Below, piece by piece: positions 19,029-30,143 of a stretch of DNA of 64,000 nucleotides. Both the position numbers and the translations under genes were made by a program. Under the pieces are notes generated by a model that did not search any database, was not told the origin of the DNA, and saw only the letters and a program-made list of their open reading frames with translations. Positions within the stretch are counted from its first letter, which is position 1. Every line of letters starts with the position of its first letter. This stretch comes from Hyaloraphidium curvatum (lineage: Eukaryota; Monoblepharomycota; Hyaloraphidiomycetes; Hyaloraphidiales; Hyaloraphidiaceae): the NCBI GenBank assembly GCA_025558095.1, contig JAIVFI010000018.1, forward strand, positions 186,001 to 250,000, given 5' to 3'.

Positions 19029-21172
19029 CTAGACACACGGCGCATTCGACGAGTTGTAAGCCCAGTTCAAATACGGGTAGTTTCCGCTGCACTGCGTCCA
19101 GGTCGAGCAGGAGCTCCACTTGTCGGTCATATTCCACCCGACATTGGTGTAGAGCGTCCGCGACTTCATGTCCGACCTCGTGCTCGAAGTGCCCGACGCG
19201 TAGACCGCGGACGCGCCCGCGTCCGTCGGGTTCCAGAAGGATGCCAAGACGTCGGCGTAGGGGTACGTCGTCACGTCGTCCCGCACCAGCTGGCCGACCA
19301 GGCCGCCGATGTAGCTGCCCGATCCAGAAACGGCGCCGATCGCGTAGCAGTTCTGGATCGTGTTCTTGTTGGTGGCGCTGCTCGACCGGAGGAAGTTTCC
19401 AACGAGGCCGCCGACGGCGCCGGTGCCGGATGTGACGCTCCCCGACGCCCAGGAATCCTTGACGAGCATCCAGTTGTTGTTTTCCGGTTCGGAAATCAGA
19501 CCGACCAGGCCGCCAGTGCCGTTCAGAGTAGCCGATACTGCGCCGGTCGCATAACAGCGCTGGATGGTGACGCTGTTGGCGGTCGTGGGCCACATGGCAC
19601 CAACCAGACCGCCAGTGAAGTAGACGCCCGACACGCTGCCCGTGGCGAAGGATTCGGACACGATGGTGGGCCCCGCGCCCATCGAAACATCCTCGATGCC
19701 TCCGATCAGCCCGCCAGCTTCCCATCCCCCGTTATTGATTATCGTCGCGGATGCGGACGACCGCCAGACTTGCAATGGGGGGTTGGCACCGCCAAGGAGC
19801 CCGCCGGTGACCTGCCCGCAGCGCACGTATCCGGAGCCTTTGCAATTGACAAAGGTCGAGGCATCCGCCCAGCCGGCCACGGCCCCGCAGTACCGGCCCT
19901 CGTTGGTGCTCGTGGCCGACCGCGGCGCGGTGATGTTGACCTCGGCCCTGACGTTGAAGATGCTGGCGTTGGCGACATAGCCAAACAGCCCCCAGTATCT
20001 AGTCGCAATGGCCGCGGAAGCCGCATTGATCATGGTGAGCCCCGTGATGGGAAACTCGGCGCCGTCGTACGATCCGGTGAACTTGGCGGTGTTGGACCCG
20101 ATCGGGATCCATCCGGCCGCTGCGATTGCCGCCGTCTGCTTGAATGCGCAAGAAAGGTAGCCGGCGGTGCGGATGTAGTTCAGGTGTGTCAGGGTCGAGA
20201 CGAGGTACGGGCTGGCAGAGGTGCCCGAGCCCCCAGCGAAGACGAGGCCAGTCCCCGGGCAGGATGTGATTGACTTCATTGTCGGGAGCGCGGCCGGGCT
20301 GCACGTTGCTGCGACAGCAGCCGTGGTGGTCTGTATCCGAGGGCCACGTCAAGAGGCGCACAAAGGGTGTTTGCACGTGAACCCACGAAACGCGTAGTGG
20401 TCGTCTGGCTCGTGGTGACTGTGGTAAACGTAGCACTTGTCGTCGACGAGGCCCGCGTCTGGGTGCCAGTGGTCGAAGCTGTCGTGGTTTGCGCTCGGAC
20501 AGTCGTCGTTTGCGCTGGGACGGTCGTCGTTCGCGCGGCGGCAGTCGTGGAGACCGGTTTCGAATCGGCTGGCGAAGCAGGCGGCAACAAAGCCGCGCCG
20601 TTCCAGAGACACTTGCAGTTGCCCGAAGACCTGGTCAGGGGCGAAGTCAAAGTCAGCTCACGCTTTGCTGAGCTCAGGGCAGGGTCCTACCAATCGGGAG
20701 AGAAGCCGGCCTGCCGCTTCACGAGCATCCGCTGGCTCTGCACCCGGACCTCCATGTAATCGTCGTCCTCGGGGGCAATCTTGATGTCGGGCAACGCCGC
20801 CCATTGGCCGGCGTAGTCCACGCAAAACTCCAGCAGGGAAACTTTCCCCAGAGGTCCAATTGCGTAGTCGCCGTCCACGGCGCGCAGCGTATAGGCTTCG
20901 TCCTCTTTATCCATCGTGGCGGTGCTGGCCACCGCCGACACCATTCTGCCGCCCTCCAGGACGACGCGGCCGGACCAGCGGCCCGCCAGCGCCACGGGAT
21001 TCGCCAGCTCCAGTCGTGCGCACTGCGTCCAACGTGTGGCGGACCCCGCCGAGGGGCGGGGGCCGCCCATCACGACCAGCGACGCGTCCCCGTTCCATTG
21101 TGGGCCCGGTCCCGCGGCGACCGCTCCCGCCCCGGCGAGGAGCACGGCCGCGATGAGAGCGAGCGGTGCCAT
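19029..21172 (-). CDS. Secreted GLUG-repeat protein with Thr-rich linker
   Basis: Three exons: 20691-21172, 20387-20630 and 19029-20330, 675 residues (introns 60 and 56 bp). A signal peptide (MAPLALIAAVLLAGAGAVAA) leads into a beta-rich domain with ARLELANPVALAGRWSG, weakly like a cellulose-binding (CBM2-type) module. A C-K-C-L-W patch and a mucin-like Thr/Ala linker follow. The last exon carries at least six GLUG-type motifs (GGLLGG, GGLIGG, GGLVGA, GGLVGL, GGLVGN, GGLVGQ) spaced 35-50 residues apart. Each sits in a beta-helix repeat with paired Cys. GLUG repeats are best known from bacterial surface adhesins. An extracellular, possibly carbohydrate-contacting surface protein is inferred. 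Confidence 0.82.
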
Positions 21173-21725
21173 GTGGCGGCGGTGGGAAGTGTGTGGTTGT
21201 AAAAGATGCGTCCTTCCCAGCTGTTGAATAAAGGACCCGCTGCCGATGCCCAAGGACACCTCAAACCGTCGCATGCCGGGTGCGCAAAAGTGCAGCAGCT
21301 AGAAAGCCCATCTCGCAATTGCGATCGCCGATCCATCGACTCGCATTCTGCTTGCTACTGATTGGAACTGAACGCGGGCCCGGGTATCCCACTTCCCCCG
21401 ATTTTCCAGAATCCCTAGGCGTCCCTACGCCGGGCGGTTCGCAAGATCCGGTTCTCGCATCGCCACAACTGTATCTGTCCAGACGCTTTTGTCGTATGTA
21501 TCAAGCAACACTGCAGTTGCCCCCTATACTCTGCAACGGCAGATGCTGCCGGGATTCCCTCCCGACGTCGTCGACCTATCCGAATGTACGTTGAGCAGGA
21601 TGCAGATGTGTTGCCGTCTTCCCGGCCAGAAGATTGGAATTGACTGTTCATCGACGAAATTTCACAATGTCGATACATACGAATAGAACGCCTTGTCCTG
21701 CGGTCCCCTCGCCGACGCCTCGCCC
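21173..21725. other. Intergenic, no gene seen
   Basis: About 550 bp between the GLUG gene start and the lipase stop; both genes are on the minus strand. It should hold the GLUG promoter at the left and the lipase 3' UTR at the right. No RNA gene, repeat or exon was found. Confidence 0.5.
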
Positions 21726-23233
21726 TCACCCGGGCCTCGTGATGACGCCCGGCACGGATCCGAGCGAGTTAAAGACGCCCACCGCCGTCGAGCAGTTGGA
21801 GTAGCCCTCGTTGCCCATTCCTGGCCCTTTGACTGCAGGAAAAGAAGTGTGAGCCGTCTCTTCCGCAGCTGTACACTAACCCGCCACACACCGAGGGGAT
21901 AGTCCGCCATCGTCCTCCTCGACACACCCCCGGTCTTGCGGAAGTAGTAGCACATCATCGCGTAGTAGGTGGGCGGGAAGTGCTGCCACTCGAGCTGGCT
22001 TCCCCACGCCGAGTCCGAGGGGTACGTAGCGTTGGAGTTCGGCGCGTAACGCCCGCGCATCCAGCTGTGCGGCATCGGGTGGGTGTACCCGATCCCCGAG
22101 ACGAGGTCGGCCGCGAGGAGGGTGACGGGGACAAGCGCGGCAGGGGTCGCCGGGCCGCCGTACAGAAACCAGAGGCCCAGCGTCGGGAGCACAAACTGGT
22201 ACCCGTGGGGAACGATGTCGAGCGTGTTCATGTAGAGGCGCGAGCGGTTCCCCATGGTCGCGGTGAAGAGGTCGGCAAAGGCTTTGTTGCCCGCAGTGGC
22301 GGGAGCGATGGGGAAGGCGCCGACCCGGGCCGCTGGGACGCGGGCTTGGAGGTACATGGCAACGGTGGTGGTCTGCGTGCCGCCCAGGGAGTGGCCGGTG
22401 ACGGTGACGGGGACGCCGGTGCCCCAGCGCGCAAGGAAGGCGTTGAGGAATGCAAGGGCATTCACGCGGCCGCCACCTAAGGTCGGCGAGCGCGCGGTGA
22501 TGGTCATGAGGGTCTTGAGGCCGATGCAGCTGCCCCATGCGACGACGGGTGAGGTCGAGGGCTGGCTCTGGTTGGGCCTCGTTCCGTTCCCCCCGCCAAT
22601 CGGGAGCGGGCACCGGATGCCCAAAGGCGCGCGGGAGGCAATGTTGCTGGCCCAATTGACGGTGGTAAACGGCTGGAAGTCTTCGAGGAGTTGCAGAAGA
22701 AGCGCGGTACCTGTGGGGCCAGAAGTCGGAGAAACGGTCGGCTGTCAAATTCGTGTCGGCACTCCGGCCGGAGGCTCGCCCCCACCGTTCGACTTGCTGT
22801 CGGTGCCTCTGACCCCAAAGGCGAGAAACACAGGCGGGAACGCCGAAGAGTTGGCCGAGAAGGCCGCGGACGTGTTTGCAAGCCGGTAGCTCGCCGCGTA
22901 GATGAAGTTGGCGTTCCCGGGCGAGATGGCCGGTCCCCACTCGACGACCCACTTGCCCGGCACCTTCGCCGTGGCACCGACGTAGGGACACGGGAGCGGC
23001 GGGAGCAGCGTCGAGACCGTGGTGTTGAGGTCCGCCGAAGCGTTGCCGATGACGGACGTGCTCTCGTCCGTGTACGCGATGCCTGCGATGTTGAGGATGG
23101 GGAGCGACCATACCTCGGTCTGAGCCGCGGCACGCAGGCGGGCCAAATTGGCGCAGGCGGGCAGCGCCGAGGTCGGAGGGGCGAGTGCAAACACGGCCGC
23201 CGCGGCGAGCAAACACACGCGGAAGGCGGCCAT
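21726..23233 (-). CDS. Secreted class-3 lipase
   Basis: Three exons: 22786-23233, 21893-22711 and 21726-21832, 457 residues (introns 74 and 60 bp). A signal peptide (MAAFRVCLLAAAAVFALA) starts at 23233. The lipase-3 nucleophile elbow is VTVTGHSLGGTQTTTVAMY, with the acid in MNTLDIVPHGYQF. The oxidised C-terminus reads GYSNCSTAVGVFNSLGS. The last intron was placed at 21833-21892 because the alternative in-frame reading gives a basic, unfolded tail while the spliced form gives a coherent end at 21726. It probably hydrolyses environmental triacylglycerols or phospholipids. Domain order and length resemble secreted lipases of protists and oomycetes. Confidence 0.85.
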
Positions 23234-23785
23234 CGCCGGATCCCGGTGCCCAAGCAGTGGCAGACTAAGCAAGTCCGCACGAGGGCTGCTCCTGGGCGGC
23301 GCTGAGCCGGAAAAAATGGCCGGACGGGCACGCCGACGAGGCGGTGTTTGCGGGCGGGATCGGGGCGGGTCTGCCCAGCCACATCGCACCCTCGGCGCCG
23401 CTGGCGGTCATCGTACGAGACGCCATTTGTTCCCAGCCGGTGGCGGAATCCGCTCCTTCTGGAGCGGGCCGAGGCTACGGGCGCCGCGTTACGGTCGACA
23501 AGGGGATCCGCCGGTTGGCCGCGGGGGCACCGCATGGTATGCTGCACGTCGATTAGTCCCTGCTTTTGCCCCCCAAGCCGGTAGCCCGTAAGCTGCTGGA
23601 TATGTCGTGCACCATGTCGGTCTGCAAAGGACTGATGGGTCGCCACGGAGCCCTCGCGCCGTCACCACCGCCAACAGCTCGTGGCCCTCTCGTGCAGCAG
23701 TCAGTAAAAGGTTCCAGAGCACGACTGTATCATTGGCCCAAAGGAAACAGCTCCGCGGATTGACCGATCGCTGCTGCCCGGAGCG
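23234..23785. other. Intergenic, nothing recognised
   Basis: About 550 bp upstream of the lipase gene and downstream of the cyclophilin gene. Several overlapping open frames occur on both strands, as expected at this GC content. None has a motif, signal peptide or splice partner. Confidence 0.5.
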
Positions 23786-24640
23786 CTACAGCTCGATCCG
23801 CTCGCCCTCCTCGGGCACCTCCACCTCGACGCAGTCGGCAATCACCACGTCCGCCTTGGGCTTGTCCCCCGGGTGCGTCGGCGTGTTCTCCACCTTGGTC
23901 ACGACGTCCATGCCCTCGGTCACCTTGCCAAAGACCACGTGCCTGGTTGGCCGGGTATCAGAACGCGAAGAGAGACGCGGGAACGGGGAGGGAACCGACC
24001 TGCCGTCGAGCCAGCTGGTGGTCACGGTGGTGATGAAGAACTGCGAGCCGTTGGTGTCCTTCCCCGCGTTGGCCATGGACAGGATGCCGGGGCCGGTGTG
24101 GCTGCCGACGGGGGCACGCGTCAGGGGCCCGGTTAGATGGCGGAAAGTGGTCGGACCCACCGCAGCTTGAAGTTCTCGTCGGGGAACTTGTCGCCGTAGA
24201 TGGACTTGCCGCCGGTGCCGTCGCCGCGAGTAAAGTCGCCCCCCTGGATCATCTGCGCCGCGGGTCAGCACCCTGTTTGCCATTCCGCGGCGTGCGGCCC
24301 CACAAAGTTCTTGATGACGCTGCGGAACGCGACTAGGTAAGCCAACGGAGGGGGAAACGCGCCGGCCGGCCCACCGGTGGAACTTGGAGCCCTTGTACCC
24401 GAAGCCCTTCTCCCCTGTGCAGAGCGCGCGGAAGTTCTCGACCGTCTTGGGCACGGTCTTGCCGAACAGGCCGATGGTGACGGTCCCCAGCTCCTCGCCG
24501 CCCTGCGACAGCGTGAAGCGGACCTTGTTCGTGACCAGCGGGCCCTTTGCTGCCCGGGCGGGCGCGGCCAGGAGCAGCAGGGCGGCGGCGACGAGCAGCG
24601 CGGCCGCGAGCGCGGAGCCACGCGTCCGGCGGGCTGCCAT
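23786..24640 (-). CDS. Secretory-pathway cyclophilin (peptidyl-prolyl isomerase)
   Basis: Five exons: 24375-24640, 24304-24319 (only 16 bp), 24161-24252, 24000-24101 and 23786-23942, 210 residues. Introns are 55, 51, 59 and 57 bp. Joined, it gives the canonical path [54 protein letters not shown] and [14 protein letters not shown]. The catalytic Arg is in FHRVIKNF and Phe/Met in F-M-I-Q. The N-terminus is a strong signal peptide ([20 protein letters not shown]), so it is a cyclophilin-B-type foldase of the ER. The C-terminus ends E-R-I-E-L, close to H/K-D/I-E-L ER retrieval signals. It shares a 235-bp divergent promoter region with the chitin-binding gene. Confidence 0.93.
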   Translation of the reverse strand: MAARRTRGSALAAALLVAAALLLLAAPARAAKGPLVTNKVRFTLSQGGEELGTVTIGLFGKTVPKTVENFRALCTGEKGFGYKGSKFHRWAGRRVSPSVGLPSRVPQRHQELCGAARRGMANRVLTRGADDPGGRLYSRRRHRRQVHLRRQVPRRELQAAVGPTTFRHLTGPLTRAPVGSHTGPGILSMANAGKDTNGSQFFITTVTTSWLDGRSVPSPFPRLSSRSDTRPTRHVVFGKVTEGMDVVTKVENTPTHPGDKPKADVVIADCVEVEVPEEGERIEL

Positions 24641-24875
24641 GGCGGTCGGCAGGGAGGAATGGCAGTTCGAAAGTTGGTTTGGAGCCGACGTGGCCGCTGC
24701 GCCTTAGCGACTTTCGCTAGCGAGTCACCTCGAAGGGACTTCGGCGAGTGGGCGCAGCAGAGTTTCCCGCGGAGGTGACCGACCGACCGCCGCCCGCGCA
24801 CGCCGCCGCGCGGGCCTCCGATTCCGGCAGTTGGCCGATCCGGCGGGTTTCTTCTGGCGGCCGGGCGGCGCCGCG

Positions 24876-26982
24876 ATGGGCGGCCCTCGTCTGCCCGCGG
24901 GCGGTCCGCGTGGCCGATCCCCCGCGAAGCCTGCCGCTCGTCGGATCGCCCGAGCACGGTCCCGCTGGGCGGCCGCCGCCGCAGCACTCGCTGCTGCCGC
25001 CGTTCTGCTCGCGGAACCAGCGGCGCCGCAGCTGGTCGTCTCTCCCAAACAGTATTGGAACGTTCGGGCGAGGAACCTGCTCTACACGCGGGACGTGGCC
25101 CCATGGTGCGCAGCCCGCCGCCTGTGCGCCCGTCGATCTTTCTAAATTTGCTCGCATTTGCCGTTGCATTGCGCCCGGCAGCTCAAACTACCCCGTCAGC
25201 CAAGATAGGCGCTGCGGCCCGGATAATGGCTTCACGCAGTGCCCGACCGGCCAGTGCTGCTCGAGGTGCGCATCGCCCGCAGTTGCCGCACCGCACTTAA
25301 CATGCTAATTCCGTTGTCCGTTTGCGCGTTCCAGGTGGGGCTGGTGCAGCGGCCCCGACGCACCCAACCCGACCGAGGACTACTGCGCCCAGGAGCGCGG
25401 CTGCCTGCTCGGCTTCGGCACTTGCTGGGGTACGGGCACGCCCTACTGCATCCAGGACCTCGGCAGCATGTCCCCGCCGTGCCCCAACTACCCCATCGCG
25501 CCGCTGGACCGCTGCGGCGCGGACTTTGGCTACGTCCGCTGCCCCGACGGGCAGTGCTGCTCCAAATGGAACTTTTGCTCGGGCCCCGGCGCCCCGGACT
25601 CGCTGTGGCAGTACTGCGACGTGAACCAGGGGTGCCAGCTCGGCTTCGGGTCGTGCTGGGGCAACCAGGGCCTCTACTGCCGGGCCAACATCGACCAGCC
25701 CGACGCCCGCCCGACGTGGTCCTTCCTCCCCCCCACTGGCACCACCCAGACCACGAGCCCCACCGGCACCGGCACCGGCACTGGTACCACCAAGACGAAC
25801 ACCGCGACGGGCTCCGGCACGCAGGAGCGCCCGCGGACCACCACCACCCGCCGCACGACCACTAACAACCTAACGCCGACCTTCAGCCCCGACGAACGGC
25901 CGACGACGACCACCCGCCGCGTCACCACCGGCCTCCTCCCCCGCACCACCACCACCCCCACGCTGACCCTCACCCCCAACGAGGAAACCACCACGCAGCC
26001 GCGCACGACGGCCAAGGGCACTCCCACCCTGCAGGTCACCTCGACCGTCACGGTGCAGCGGCCGACGACCACGGCCTCGCAGACCGTCGTCACGGCCACG
26101 TTCACCGCGGACCCGTTCTTCCCGCTCACCACCAACGGCACGTGCGGGCAGGCGTGGGACGTCAGGTGCCCGGACAACATATGCTGCTCGCAGCGCGGGG
26201 CGTGCCAGGACGACGGCGGGACGGACGGCGAGGTGCGTTGCTGCCGGTGCGCTCCCTTCGAGCGGTAGGGTTGACCCGTTCGTCAATCTTAGGCCTGGTG
26301 CGGGGAGGGGTGCCAGATCGGCTACGGCAAGTGCTGGGCGGCCGTGGTGCAGCGCGGGCAGCGCTGCGGCGCGGCTGCCAACGGGGCGTCGTGCCCGCCC
26401 AACATCTGCTGCTCCGCGACCGGGTTCTGCCAGGACGACGGGGGTGCAGCTGGGGAGGTGGGTCGAAACGTACCGGCGTGCTCGGTGCGAGCTGACTGCG
26501 TTTCCGTTCCGCGCTTCCAGGAATGGTGCGGTTGCGGTTGCCAGCAGCAGTACGGCACGTGCTTCGGCCGCACTCCCGAGGAATGCGGCAGCACTGTCGT
26601 CGCGCGGACGACGACGCAGGCGGGCAACGCCACCACGGCGGGCGGGACCACGGCCGCGGGGACGACGGCCGGGCAGCCGACCGAGACGCTGACGCCTGAA
26701 CCGGCGACGACGGCGCGGACGACCACCGCGCCGGCGGCGACGACGGCGGGGGAGCCGACCGAGACGCTGACGCCCGAGCCGACGACGGCGGGGGGGACGA
26801 CGGCCGGGGGCACCACCGCGGGAACCGCGGGGGGCACGACCGCCGGGGGTACGACCGCGGGAACCGCGGGGGGCACCACGGCGTCTCTGAACCCGGACGA
26901 GAACATCACGCCGACGACCGGCGGGGCGACGACGGCGCCGGGGACGACGGCGGCCGAGACCGAGACGCTGGCGCCCGCCTAG
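24876..26982 (+). CDS. Four-module hevein-like chitin-binding protein
   Basis: Five exons: 24876-25105, 25182-25265, 25335-26232, 26293-26457 and 26521-26982, 612 residues. Introns are 76, 69, 60 and 63 bp. A signal/anchor segment near residue 35 (WAAAAAALAAAAVLLAEPAA) is followed by four Cys-knot modules of chitin-binding type 1: CGPDNGFTQCPTGQCCS, CGADFGYVRCPDGQCCS, CGQAWDVRCPDNICCS and CGAAANGASCPPNICCS. Each is followed by a G-C-x-[LI]-G-[FY]-G-x-C-W or G-C-Q-Q-Q-Y-G-T-C half. The first, third and fourth modules are split by introns at equivalent places. Thr-rich linkers (about 170 and 130 residues) are likely O-glycosylated. It probably binds chitin or peptidoglycan at the surface or cyst wall. 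Confidence 0.88.
26583..26962 (+). repeat. Coding minisatellite for Thr/Gly/Ala-rich stalk
   Basis: Imperfect tandem repeats encode G-Q-P-T-E-T-L-T-P-E and T-T-A-G-G-T units. The most regular part, about 26790-26880, has a near-duplicated unit T-T-A-G-T-A-G-G. It is in frame within the last exon of the chitin-binding gene and is a candidate for length variation between strains. Confidence 0.8.
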
Positions 26983-27207
26983 GCCGAGGGAGCCCGTAGT
27001 GACTGTGTCGGCGATGCGTAGATGATGGGTAGAGTGTTATGGCTATTTACAGTATTATTCTCTGGAACATCGCCGTGGTGCGCCTTTCCATGTGCGCGCC
27101 TCCAGAGGGAACTAGTAGATGAGTCGTGGAAGCAGCCCGACGATAGCGACTGTCCACGTCCGTGCTCTTCCTCCGTTCCTCCCTCCCATCCTCCGTGCGC
27201 CTCTCCC

Positions 27208-27852
27208 TCATCGGTACAGATCCGGCTTGGCCACAGAGATCCCCCTGTCCGCCAGCGCCGCGGTCACCTCCTCCATCGTCAGCACCAGCTTCTTTTCCTG
27301 CCCGAACCATCAGACCGGGAACCAAAGCACCGTGCGATGTGGTCTACCTTTGCCCCACCGCGCCTGTCCCTGTTGGCGCTGGCCTGGCGCATGCGGCAGT
27401 GCTGGAGCGCGTCGGTGGCGATGTCGGCGATGAACTTTTGCGCGGCGAGGGCGAGGAGGCGCTTTCTGTGGGAATGACCACACAATGCCTTTGTCAGATC
27501 GATAGAAGAGCTGACGGCGATCGCTGTCCCCACATCCGCACGTCGTCGCAGTTGAAGCCCGCCCTCGCGAGGTAGTAGTCCGTCACGGCGTCCGGGATCT
27601 GCCCCGAATCAGCTTCCTCCCGCACCACCAACGCGCACGCGCACCCACGATGGGCGCGTACTTGTCCATCTCCGCCAGGAACTCGCCGAGGGACCGCTCG
27701 CGCCGCAGGAACTCCGCGTCGGTGCGCGTGCGCTTTGGCGGCGGGCCGCCGTCGGGCGCGGCGCGCGGCTCGGCCTCGGCGTCCTCGTCGGGCGCGTCGA
27801 TGGCGTCCTCCTCCGAGTCGGTGAGCTGCGGGTCCTCGGCGGGCTCGGCCAT
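27208..27852 (-). CDS. TAF10: TFIID/SAGA subunit TAF10
   Basis: Four exons: 27649-27852, 27534-27598, 27348-27465 and 27208-27297, 158 residues (introns 50, 68 and 50 bp). An acidic N-terminus precedes the histone-fold block LGEFLAEMDKYAPI joined to IPDAVTDYYLARAGFN. Then come RIKRLLALAAQKFIADIATD, ALQHCRMR and the conserved end KKLVLTMEEVTAAL..VAKPDLYR. TAF10 pairs with TAF3/TAF8 or SPT7 histone folds in promoter recognition and histone acetylation complexes. Each splice restores a conserved block, so the model is firm. It lies head to head with SNW1. Confidence 0.95.
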
Positions 27853-28029
27853 CGCGGTGCGAGGGGGAGAGACGAGTCAAGGAGGCCAAATACGATTTCG
27901 GCCTTAGACTTGCTCGCGGGAAGCGACTCGCTAACCACTCCAACCACGACAGTCCCATTTTCGCGCGGCCTCCACACCCGGAGCGGGCAGCGCGGCGTCC
28001 AGCGCGGCAGACCAGCGTTGACTGCCGCC
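27853..28029. promoter_or_regulatory. Shared divergent promoter of TAF10 and SNW1
   Basis: Only 177 bp separate the start codons of two general gene-expression factors on opposite strands, so both promoters must overlap here. No TATA box is seen, which suits a constitutive bidirectional promoter. Confidence 0.55.
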
Positions 28030-30033
28030 ATGTCGCTCGCCAGGTGGGTTGGAACCGGGCCCCAGGCCCGCGCTGCCTGACTCCCGGCCCCGCGCAGTCT
28101 CCTCCCGAAACCGAAAGCGCAGCCGATCGCCGAGGCGCTGCCGGCGCCCGCGGCCGCCGATGCCGGGCTGCGGCAGCTCGTCGGCCGCCGTGGCGGGCCG
28201 CCGCCGTACCGCCAGCGCCAGAACTGGCAGCCGCGCACCGTGGCGGACTACGGCGACGGCGGCGCGTTCCCCGAGGTGCATGTTTTGCAGTATCCGTACG
28301 ACATGGGCAGGAAGAAGCAGCAGGTGGGACACCTTGCCCGCCCTCGCCTTGGATTTTGCTGACCCTTTGGGTGGAAGAAACCGTCGGTCGCCGGCAAGGG
28401 CGGCGTGCTGCCGCTGCAGGTCGACGAGGAGGGCAACCTGCGCTACGACGCCATCCTGAAGCAGGGCCACGACGACAAGCGCGTCGTGCACTCGACCGCA
28501 AAGGACCTGATGGGCCGCGACGTGCGCGAGTCGGACGACTGGGCGCGCCCGGACGAGGAGGTCGTCAAGGAGACCACGGACCGCACGCGCGAGGCGCTGG
28601 AGAAGATCACGCAGTCGCGGATCACGGCGAACCAGCCCAAGGGGGTCATGGAAAAGTCCGAGGACGGCGGCCCGCAGATCATCAAGTACGTGCCCTCCAA
28701 GCAAGGGCCGCAGTACAACTCGGGCGCCTCGCACCGCATCATCCGCCTGGCCGAGGCGCCCGTGGACCCGATGGAGCCGCCCAAGTTCAAGCACAAGAAG
28801 CTGCCTCGCCCGCCGCCGTCGCCGCCGGCCCCCGTGATGCACTCTCCGCCGCGCAAGGTGTCGGCCGAGGAGCAGAAGGAGTGGTTCATCCCGCCGTCCA
28901 TCTCCAACTGGAAAAACAGGCATGGCTACACGATCCCGCTCGACAAGCGCCTGGCGTCGGACGGTCGCGGCTTGCAGGAAGTGACCATCAACGACAACTT
29001 TGCCAAGCTGTCCGAGGCGCTCTTCATCGCGGACCGCCACGCGCGAGAGGAGGTGCGGCTGCGTGCCGAGATGGCCGCCAAGCTCGCAGCCAAGGAGAAG
29101 AAGGACAAAGAGGAGCGGCTGCGGATGCTGGCTCAGAAGGCCAGGGAAGAGCGGGCCGGCCTCGGTCCCTCGGTCGGCGGCAGCGCCGGGGCGCCCCCGC
29201 CGGGCGCCGTGACGGGTGCCAACGCCATGCCCGTTTCCGGGCGGCCGCGCGCCGCGGACCTTAACGACAGCGGCTCCGATTCCGACGGCGACCGCGGGCG
29301 CCGCCGGCGCTCCCCCTCGGGCTCCACCCCCCCGCGGCGGCGCCGCTCCCCCTCGGACTCGCGCTCCCGCTCCCGCTCGGGATCGCGCACCCCCCCGCGC
29401 CGCCGCGCCGGCTCGGACGACGAGGAGCTGGACGCCGACGCGCGCCGCAAGATGCGGGAGCGGGACGAGCTCCGCCGCGAGCGGCAGAAGCAGCGCGAGC
29501 GCGAGCTCCGGCTGTCGCACATGGGCCAGGAGACCAAGCAGAAGTACCTCTCCAAGAACTCGGAGCGCGACATCTCGGAGAAGATCGCGCTCGGCATTGC
29601 GCAGCCCACGCGGAACCAGGAGACCATGTTCGACGCCCGGCTCTTCAACCGGAGCGAGGGCATCGGCTCGGGCCTGGCGGGCGACGACGACGGGTACAAC
29701 CTGTACGACAAGCCACTGTTCGCGGGCTCCTCGGCCAGCGTCATCTACAAGCCGCCCAAGGCCACCTCGGACCGCGAGACCTACGGCGGCGTGGACATGG
29801 ACGGAGTGGAAAAGATGGTACGGAGCGGGGCGCCGGCGAGGGGCTTCCAAGGGACCGAGGGGTCCGCGAACGCGGACAGGATCGACGGGCCGGTGCAGTT
29901 CGAGAGGGAGGCGGCGGATCCGTTCGGGCTGGACCAGTTCCTGGGGGCCGCGAAGCGGGGGAGGGAGGCGGGCGAGGGGGACGGGGACGACGGGAGGAAG
30001 CTGGGGTTGGATGCCAAGCGGCGGAAGGAGTAG
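28030..30033 (+). CDS. SNW1: Spliceosome/transcription coregulator SNW1 (SKIP, Prp45)
   Basis: Three exons: 28030-28043 (14 bp), 28098-28323 and 28378-30033, 631 residues (introns of 54 bp each). The 14-bp first exon gives MSLA and joins to SLLPKPKAQ, matching the M-x-L-x-S-F-L-P start of the family. The hallmarks are PPYRQRQNWQPR, GDGGAFPEVHVLQYPYDMGR, the SNWKN core in IPPSISNWKNRHGYTIPLDK and RLASDGRGLQEVTINDNFAK. The C-terminal SKIP region has IALGIAQPTRNQETMFDARL and SVIYKPPK. An inserted R/S/D-rich segment (about residues 410-470) is basic and disordered. SNW1 is part of the active spliceosome (NineTeen-related core) and of transcription elongation. The start is fixed by the conserved N-terminus. 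Confidence 0.95.
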
Positions 30034-30143
30034 CGGTGTACTCTTGGTGGAAACGAACGATTTCTCTGATACAGACACATTCGAATTGGTCAAATCACGT
30101 CGAAGACTCCATGCGCGAGTGTCGGCAAAGCCGGGCGTCCCGT

